DNA of 64,000 bases from Bufo bufo (lineage: Eukaryota > Chordata > Amphibia > Anura > Bufonidae). This document shows, in pieces, positions 57,061-64,000 of this stretch (position 1 is the stretch's first letter; the number at the start of each line of letters is the position of its first letter). Below the pieces are notes generated by a model. That model ran no database searches. It saw only the letters and a list, made by a program, of their open reading frames with translations, and had not been told where the DNA came from. A program made the position numbers and the translations under genes. The stretch is taken from the NCBI RefSeq assembly GCF_905171765.1, contig NC_053390.1, forward strand, positions 587,166,471 through 587,230,470. The letters run 5' to 3'.

Positions 57061-57299
57061 ATGGGGTCACATGTGGGGTATTTATACTGCCCTGGCATTC
57101 TAGGGGCCCTAAAGCGTGAGAAGAAGTCTGGAATATAAATGTCTAAAAATTTTTACGCATTTGGATTCCGTGAGGGGTATGGTGAGTTCATGTGAGATTT
57201 AATTTTTTGACACAAGTTAGTGGAATATGAGACTTTGTAAGAAAAAAAAAATAATTTCCGCTAACTTGGGCCAAAAAAAAGTCTGAATGGACAGAGGGG

Positions 57300-58190
57300 T
57301 GAAAATGTAAGGACAGAGGGGTGATCAATGACAGGGAGGTGATCAATGACAGGGGGGTGATCAATGACAGGGGGGTGATCAATGACAGGGGGGTGATCAG
57401 GGAGTCTATATGGGGTGATCACCCCCCTGTCATTGATCACCCCCCCTATAAGGCTCCATTCAGATGTCCATATGTGTTTTGCGGATCCGATCCATGTATC
57501 CGTGGATCCGTAAAAATCATACGGACATCTGAATGCAGCCTGACAGGGGGGGTGATCAATGACAGGGGGGGTGATCAATGACAGGGGGGTGATCAGGGAG
57601 TCTATATGGGGTGATCACCCCCCCTGGAAGGCTCCAGGGAGACGTCTGTATGTGTTTTGCGGATCCGATCCATCTATCAGTGGATCCGTAAAAATCATGC
57701 GGACGTCTGAATGGAGCTTTACAGGGGGGTGATCAATGACAGGGGGGTAATCAATGACAGGGGGGTGATCAGGGAGTCTATATGGGGTGATCACCACAGT
57801 CATTGATCACGCCCTTGTAAGGCTCCATTCAGACGTCCGTATGCATTTTGCAGATCCGATCCATCTATCAGTGGATCCGTAAAAATCATGCGGACGTCTG
57901 AATGGAGCTTTACAGGGGGGTGATCAATGACAGGGGGGTAATCAATGACAGGGGGGTGATCAGGGAGTCTATATGGGGTGATCACCACAGTCATTGATCA
58001 CGCCCCTGTAAGGCTCCATTCAGACATCCGTATGCGTTTTGCGGATCCGATCCATCTATCAGTGGATCCGTAAAAATCATGCGGACATCTGAATGAAGCT
58101 TTACAGGGGGGTGATCAATGACAGGTGGGTAATCAATGACAGGGGGGTGATCAGGGAGTCTATATGGGGTGATCAGGGGTGATCAAGGGT
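57300..58190. repeat. about 185-bp tandem array, palindrome-rich
   Basis: GGGAGTCTATATGGGGTGATC recurs (in full or nearly) at about 57400, 57596, 57773, 57963 and 58156. Each unit also holds a foldback (GATCCGATCCAT / GGATCCGTAAAAATCAT) and GGGGTGATCAATGACAG runs. Confidence 0.9.
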
Positions 58191-58265
58191 GAATAAGGGG
58201 TTAATAAGTGACAGTGGGGGGGTGAAGTGTAGTGGTGCTTGGTGCAACATATTACTGAGCTACCT

Positions 58266-58428
58266 GTGTCCTCTGGTGGTCGATCCAAACAAAGGGGACC
58301 ACCAGAGGACCAGGTAGCAGGTATATTAGACGCTGTTATCAAAACAGCGTCTAATATACCTGTTAGGGGTTAAAAAAAACACATCTCCAGCCTGCCAGCG
58401 AACGATCGCCGCTGGCAGGCTGGAGATC
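58266..58428. other. cluster of three strong hairpins
   Basis: CCTCTGGTGGTC (58270) pairs with GACCACCAGAGG (58298). CAGGTATATTAGACGCTGTT (58318) pairs with AACAGCGTCTAATATACCTG (58343). ATCTCCAGCCTGCCAGCG (58383) pairs with CGCTGGCAGGCTGGAGAT (58410). They lie just inside the right end of the piggyBac-type element, as at 1643-1721. Confidence 0.88.
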
Positions 58429-58762
58429 CACTCTCTTACCTTCCGTTCCTGTGAGCGCGCACGCCTGTGTGCGCGCGTTCACAGAAAATCTCGGCTCACG
58501 CGAGATGACACCAATCGGCGTTAGCGTAGCCTGGGGGAGCCGCCGCGATGACGCCTTTCGGCGTTACAGTTGCGGCAAGTGGTTAAAGTATGCAACGTCA
58601 TTATTCAAATATAAAGGGATATTCCAGGAACAAGTTATTCCCTATCCGCAGAATGGGGGTTAACTGTTACATTAGTGGGGGTCCAGCTGCTGACACAAGC
58701 ATGGGCCCTCTGTTCTCATGATCAGTGGGGGTCCCAGTGGTTTGATCCCCACTGTTCTAATA

Positions 58763-59062
58763 TGTAGAAAATACCATTGCACACGATTATGATGCAAACA
58801 TTTTTTGCCTTTTATTTGTACATTGGCAAGGCCAACGTTTCGGACCTACCAGGACCTTGATCATGGCCTATGTGCCTCAGAAGAAATGAGCTGGCTGGAT
58901 CTTGGTGTTTTAGGCTGGATGTACAAATAAATGGCAAAAAATGTTTGCATCATAATTGTGTGCCGTGGTATTTTCTACATTATACTGGGATCTCTGCCCT
59001 ACCACTGAACACCAGGTTCAAAAAATGTGAAGTGCCAACCATTATCTCTCCTGTGTAATTTA
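58763..59062 (-). mobile_element. 300-bp foldback insert with 15-bp target duplication, probably Penelope-derived
   Basis: CCCACTGTTCTAATA occurs at 58748-58762 and 59063-59077. Inside, about 58763-58825 recurs inverted at 58915-58980 (TTGTACAT, CAAAAAATGTTTGCATC, GGTATTTTCTACAT). A degenerate hammerhead-like motif lies at 58830-58868 on the minus strand. Inverted partial copies at one end are common in Penelope-like insertions; assignment is inference. Confidence 0.55.
58830..58868 (-). ncRNA. degenerate hammerhead-like motif
   Basis: Minus strand: GGCC, then TGATCA in place of the core, AGGTCC, loop, AGGTCC, GAAA, CGTT, GGCC. Stem I (GGCC/GGCC) and the GAAA box are kept, but stem II has lost pairing and the core is changed. 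Inactive if it ever was a ribozyme. Confidence 0.35.
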
Positions 59063-59135
59063 CCCACTGTTCTAATAGTGATCCCCTAACCTGTGGATAG
59101 GGGATAACCTCTTGTAACTGGAATACCCTTTTTAA

Positions 59136-60474
59136 CCATTTATTACATTTGAGAGAAACAGCCCTAGTGCATATATATGTGAGTGTATTGTACTTGTTCC
59201 ATAGATGTTTATTTGTGTTTAACATTGTCTGGTACAGTACACGTGTCATTTAAAGTAGCATGCAAAAACCACATGCAAATGAAAAATACAGCTGCTCAAA
59301 TCAAGTGCATATGAACCAATAAAATGAGTTTATTTTTCCTTCTTATGTGTTTGGTAGGAATTCTAGAGAGAGGAAAAAACTAATCGTCGCACAAGTTTTT
59401 CCCTGTGTGAGTGTTAACAATGCTGACAAAACCTTTTCACATACTTTCCTGTCACATCATGTACCACCTTGACATCTGTTGCAATCTCAACCATCTTAGA
59501 CCACCCATGCGTCACACTAGGGATCGAAGGAGAATTTCTTCCTATTTAGCAGGTTTTCTTTCTTCCATGGGTTTTCAGAAATGTCATCTTTTCCTGCCTG
59601 TAGCCGTTAATTTATATTGGACCGCGTTTCTGAGATGTTAGCCGAATATGTGAGGAACATGGCATGTTTTTGAAGCTCTGGGCTACATACTGTATGTAAT
59701 TGCATTCCCAGGAACTGGAAATATGTTATATCATTCAATTTCATTTTCAATACTAATGGGAAATCAACTTTTCTGTTTGAAAGGTCTCCAAACCACACCT
59801 GCAGCTTTCCCATTTCAGCAGAGTTTAGCACCCAACTGTGACTCAGTATTGATCTAGTGCCATGTGTTTAGTGCTTGGAGATGACTTAGAAATATCTAAT
59901 ATATTGCTTCCTAATTACCTACATAAAGTGGGTCATGCATGTTAACACTGTATGATCCCTCTTAATTTACTATTAAAAATATTACATGATATGTAAAAGT
60001 ACTTGGGGGCGCTCTTGTTCATGGCTACAAATGCTTCATTCATAAGAACAAGTATACCCAGCCATGCTGCAGTTTATAACCAGAGAATTGGGTTCCAGAA
60101 CTTCCAGGACATTAGCCCTGACAACACTGTGCACAATATGAATTTAACTACACAAATACCAGCTGACCACCAGTTAAAATTCTGTTGTCTAATAGGATCA
60201 TGAGATTGGCATGCAATTATTTTATTGGATTTCTATCTATGGGACCATAAACATATGCTCAAGCTATGTTCTGTGTACTGTAAAAAGACATGACATTTCC
60301 TCTTCATAGCTAGAACACCAATAGTAGTCGGTGTAGGCATCATGGAGGCATTATGGACATAGGGCAAACAATATCCCTTCCATACTGGTATACTCATGTC
60401 ATTTAGAACATTGCTGCAGACCACGTGAAGTAACATGTGGGGAAATGTGAAGTACAGTTACTTCCCAAATATCA
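59136..60474. other. no feature recognised
   Basis: AT-rich sequence of mixed composition without tandem repeats, paired ends or family-like ORFs. It may be single-copy flanking DNA. Confidence 0.55.
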
Positions 60475-60482
60475 GTCTTCAG

Positions 60483-63400
60483 TAGAGTTGAGCGAACACC
60501 TGGATGTTCGGGTTCGAGAAGTTCGGCCGAACTTCCCGGAAATGTTCGGGTTCGGGATCCGAACCCGAACCGAACTTCGTCCCGAACCCCATTGAAGTCA
60601 ATGGGGACCCGAACTTTTGGGCACTAAAAAGGCTGTAAAACAGCCCAGGAAAGAGCTAGAGGGCTGCAAAAGGCAGCAACATGTAGGTAAATCCCCTGCA
60701 AACAAATGTGGATAGGGAAATGAATTAAAATAAAAATAAAAAAAATAAAAATGACCCAATATCAATTGGACAGAGGTCCCATAGCAGAGAATCTGGCTTC
60801 ACGTCAGCAGAGAATCAGTCTCTTCATGCCATAGCAAAGAATCTGACTTCATGTCAGCATAGAATCAGTCTCTTCATGCCATAGCAGAGAATCTGGCTTC
60901 ATGTCACGCACCACTGGAAGAGGCCACTGTCACATATTTAGGCCCCGGCACCCAGACAGAGGAGAGCGGTCCCGTAACAGAGAATCTGGCCTTATGTCAG
61001 TGCAGAATCTGTCTTCATGTCATAGCAGAGAATCAGGCTTCACGTCACCCACCACTGGAAAAGGCCACTGTCACACATTTAGGCCCAGGCACCCAGGCAG
61101 AGGAGAGAGGTCCCGTAACAGAGAATCTGGCCTTATGTCAGCGCAGAATCTGTCTTCATGTCATAGCAGAGAATCAGGCTTCACGTCACCCACCACTGGA
61201 ACAGGCCACTGTCACACATTTAGGCCCAGGCACCCAGGCAGAGGAGAGAGGTCCCGTAACAGAGAATCTGGCCTTATGTCAGCGCAGAATCTGTCTTCAT
61301 GTCATAGCAGAGAATCAGGCTTCACGTCACCCACCACTGGAACAGGCCACTGTCACACATTTTGACCCAGGCAGAGGAGAGAGGTCCCGTAACAGAGAAT
61401 CTGGCCTTATTTCAGCACAGAATCTGTCTTCATGTCATAGCAGAGAATCAGGCTTCACGTCACCCACCACTGGAACAGGCCACTGTCACATATTTAGGCC
61501 CAGTCACCCAGGCAAAGGAGAGAGGTCCCGTAACAGAGAATCTGGCCTTATGTCAGCGCAGAATCTGTCTTCATGTCATAGCAGAGAATCAAGCTTCACG
61601 TCACCCACCACTGGAACAGGCCACTGTCACACATTTAGGCCCAGGCACCCAGGCAGAAGAGAGAGGTCCCGTAACAGAGAATCTGGCCTTATGTCAGCGT
61701 AAAATCTGTCTTCATGTCATAGCAGAGAATCAGGCTTCACGTCACCCACCACTGGAACAGGCCACTGTCACACATTTAGGCCCAGGCACCCAGGCAGAGG
61801 AGAGAGGTCCCGTAACAGAGAATCTGGCCTTATGTCAGCGCAGAATCTGTCTTCATGTCATAGCAGAGAATCAGGCTTCACGTCACCCACCACTGGAACA
61901 GGCCACTGTCACACATTTAGGCCCAGGCACCCAGGCAGAGGAGAGAGGTCCCGTAACAGAGAATCTGGCCTTATGTCAGCGCAGAATCTGTCTTCATGTC
62001 ATAGCAGAGAATCAGGCTTCACGTCACCCACCACTGGAACAGGCCACTGTCACACATTTTGACCCAGGCAGAGGAGAGAGGTCCCGTAACAGAGAATCTG
62101 GCCTTATTTCAGCACAGAATCTGTCTTCATGTCATAGCAGAGAATCAGGCTTCACGTCACCCACCACTGGAACAGGCCACTGTCACATATTTAGGCCCAG
62201 TCACCCAGGCAAAGGAGAGAGGTCCCGTAACAGAGAATCTGGCCTTATGTCAGCGCAGAATCTGTCTTCATGTCATAGTAGAGAATCAAGCTTCACGTCA
62301 CCCACCACTGGAACAGGCCACTGTCACACATTTAGGCCCAGGCACCCAGGCAGAAGAGAGAGGTCCCGTAACAGAGAATCTGGCCTTATGTCAGCGTAAA
62401 ATCTGTCTTCATGTCATAGCAGAGAATCAGGCTTCACGTCACCCACCACTGGAACAGGCCACTGTCACACATTTAGGCCCAGGCACCCAGGCAGAGGAGA
62501 GAGGTCCCGTAACAGAGAATCTGGCCTTATGTCAGCGCAGAATCTGTCTTCATGTCATAGCAGAGAATCAGGCTTCACGTCACCCACCACTGGAACAGGC
62601 CACTGTCACACATTTAGGCCCAGGCACCCAGGCAGAGGAGAGAGGTCCCGTAACAGAGAATCTGGCCTTATGTCAGCGCAGAATCTGTCTTCATGTCATA
62701 GCAGAGAATCAGGCTTCACGTCACCCACCACTGGAACAGGCCACTGTCACATATTTAGGCCCAGGCACCCAGGCAGAGGAGAGAGGTCCCGTAACAGAGA
62801 ATCTGGCCTTATGTCAGCACAGAATCTGTCTTCATGTCATAGCAGAGAATCAGGCTTCACGTCACCCACCACTGGAACAGGCCACTGTCACACATTTAGG
62901 CCCAGGCACCCAGGCAGAGGAGAGAGGTCCCGTAACAGAGAATCTGGCCTTATGTCAGCGCAGAATCTGTCTTCATGTCATAGCAGAGAATCAGGCTTCA
63001 CGTCACCCACCACTGGAACAGGCCACTGTCACACATTTAGGCCCAGGCACCCAGGCAGAGGAGAGAGGTCCCGTAACAGAGAATCTGGCCTTATGTCAGC
63101 GCAGAATCTGTCTTCATGTCATAGCAGAGAATCAGGCTTCACGTCACTCACCACTGGAACAGGCCACTGTCACACATTTAGGCCCAGGCACCCAGGCAGA
63201 GGAGAGAGGTCCCGTAACAGAGAATCTGGCCTTATGTCAGCGTAGAATCTGTCTTCATGTCATAGCAGAGAATCAGGCTTCACGTCACCCACCACTGGAA
63301 CAGGCCACTGTCACACATTTAGGCCCAGGCACCCAGGCAGAGGAGAGAGGTCCCGTAACAGAGAATCTGGCCTTATGTCAGCGCAGAATCTGTCTTCATG

Positions 63401-64000
63401 TCATAGCAGAGAATCAGGCTTCACGTCACCCACCACTGGAACAGGCCACTGTCACATATTTAGGCCCAGGCACCCAGGCAGAGGAGAGAGGTCCCATAAC
63501 AGAGAATCTGGCCTTATGTCAGCGCAGAATCTGTCTTCATGTCATAGCAGAGAATCAGGCTTCACGTCACCCACCACTGGAACAGGCCACTGTCACACAT
63601 TTAGGCCCAGGCACCCAGGCAGAGGAGAGAGGTCCCGTAACAGAGAATCTGGCCTTATGTCAGCGCAGAATCTGTCTTCATGTCATAGCAGAGAATCAGG
63701 CTTCACGTCACCCACCACTGGAACAGGCCACTGTCACACATTTTGGCCCAGGCACCCAGGCAGAGGAGAGAGGTCGCGTAACAGAGAATCTGGCCTTATG
63801 TCAGCACAGAATCTGTCTTCATGTCATAGCAGAGAATCAGGCTTCACGTCACCCACCACTGGAACAGGCCACTGTCACACATTTAGGCCCAGGCACCCAG
63901 GCAGAGGAGAGAGGTCCCGTAACAGAGAATCTGGCCTTATGTCAGCACAGAATCTGTCTTCATGTCATAGCAGAGAATCAGGCTTCACGTCACCCATCAC
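60483..64000 (-). mobile_element. hAT copy C, 3' end (runs off window)
   Basis: It begins with the hAT terminus TAGAGTTGAGCGAACACC and GGATGTTCGGGTTCGAG, the complement of the 3' end of copy B (24240-24384). The order then is GGCTGTAAAACAGCCCAGG, GAGGGCTGCAAAAGGCAGC and an AT-rich stretch, as in copy B. After this the 3'-UTR repeat begins and runs to the window end. The left flanking 8-mer is GTCTTCAG (60475-60482); its partner would lie outside. Confidence 0.85.
60770..64000 (-). repeat. 142-bp satellite array, at least 22 units
   Basis: Units contain GGCCCAGGCACCCAGGCAG, GTCCCGTAACAGAGAATC, TCTTCATGTCATAGCAG and CACCACTGGAACAGGCC, spaced about 142 bp. The first units are diverged and the later ones nearly identical. 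Variant units repeat as a block about 697 bp apart (for example 61361 and 62058). Long ORFs here are products of a stop-free unit. Confidence 0.95.

Larger units (their letters stand above)
54837..58582. mobile_element. non-autonomous piggyBac-type element, 3746 bp
   Basis: The ends CCACTTAAGGACC and TTGCGGCAAGTGG are inverted over CCACTT and flanked by TTAA (54833-54836, 58583-58586). The 5' part is A/T-rich. The middle is a chain of inverted units (55347-57060), then a 185-bp tandem array (57300-58190) and a hairpin cluster before a GC-rich end. No coding sequence. The middle units share GAATACCTTG and GGGTGT with the 395-bp units of the piggyBac element ending at 34967. Confidence 0.82.
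58612..59133. repeat. MITE split by a 300-bp insert
   Basis: AAAGGGATATTCCAGGAAC with TTATTCCCTATCCGCAG at the left, and CTGTGGATAGGGGATAAC with CTGGAATACCCTTTTTA at the right, are inverted. It is interrupted at 58763-59062. Confidence 0.75.

Noticed and set aside
59136..60474. Possible host exons in the non-repetitive stretch
   Set aside because: ORFs are short, without splice-flanked conserved blocks or any recognisable domain. I cannot support a gene there.
60901..63245. Long ORFs (154, 345 and 238 codons) as genes
   Set aside because: They are frame readings of the 142-bp satellite, and the same text appears in other frames.
60770..64000. CRISPR array
   Set aside because: Units are contiguous 142-bp tandem copies without unique spacers, in eukaryotic transposon DNA.

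Overview
The window reads as transposon-dense nuclear DNA of a vertebrate with a large genome, most likely a frog or toad. The reasons are several Tc1/mariner families with TA duplications, BED-finger hAT elements with 8-bp duplications, piggyBac-type elements and MITEs with TTAA duplications, a Gmr1-like retrotransposon, a Penelope-like element and CR1/L2-type LINE ends. No host exon, rRNA, functional tRNA gene or bacterial-style operon was recognised. Almost every protein-like stretch is transposon-derived and broken. Species and family names are inference, because no database could be searched.

Layout. 0-1.8 kb: 5' half of a piggyBac element (minus strand). 1.8-5.2 kb: a hAT-type non-autonomous element holding a CR1/L2 LINE end, which holds a Tc1 element, which holds a 701-bp insert with a hammerhead-ribozyme-like fold. 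5.2-7.9 kb: MITE fragments and a minisatellite. 7.9-13.1 kb: a 3'-truncated Gmr1-like LTR retrotransposon (LTR, SCAN-like gag, protease, integrase, then the start of RT), split by a Tc1 copy. 13.1-30.9 kb: hAT copy A, split by a small MITE, itself split by the 9.7-kb hAT copy B (two Tc1 insertions inside), and further on by a Penelope-like element (one Tc1 inside). 30.9-35.2 kb: a Ty3/gypsy gag remnant and the 3' half of a second piggyBac element with tandem 395-bp units. 35.2-40.7 kb: decayed hAT copy D with another Tc1 and a 2.7-kb 35-bp minisatellite. 41-51.7 kb: a LINE end, two hAT-type non-autonomous elements, TTAA MITEs, a solo LTR with a 5-bp duplication and a decayed Ty3/gypsy pol on the minus strand. 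51.7-53.8 kb: a hAT-type element with a tRNA-like foldback and a G-rich minisatellite. 54.8-58.6 kb: a 3.7-kb non-autonomous piggyBac-type element with a chain of inverted units. 60.5-64 kb: the 3' end of hAT copy C (minus strand), whose 3'-UTR repeat has grown into a satellite array running off the window.

How it fits together. The insertions are dated relative to each other by nesting, and many have clean target-site duplications. Removing inserts restores reading frames: the MITE in hAT A, Tc1 in hAT B and Tc1 in the Gmr1-like integrase. Two themes recur. The BED-type hAT copies carry or adjoin tandem arrays in their untranslated regions, one of which has become a satellite. Three insertions with unusually long (14-15 bp) target duplications each contain a hammerhead-like fold, and one of them encodes a GIY-YIG endonuclease, which points to Penelope-like elements as the source of all three.
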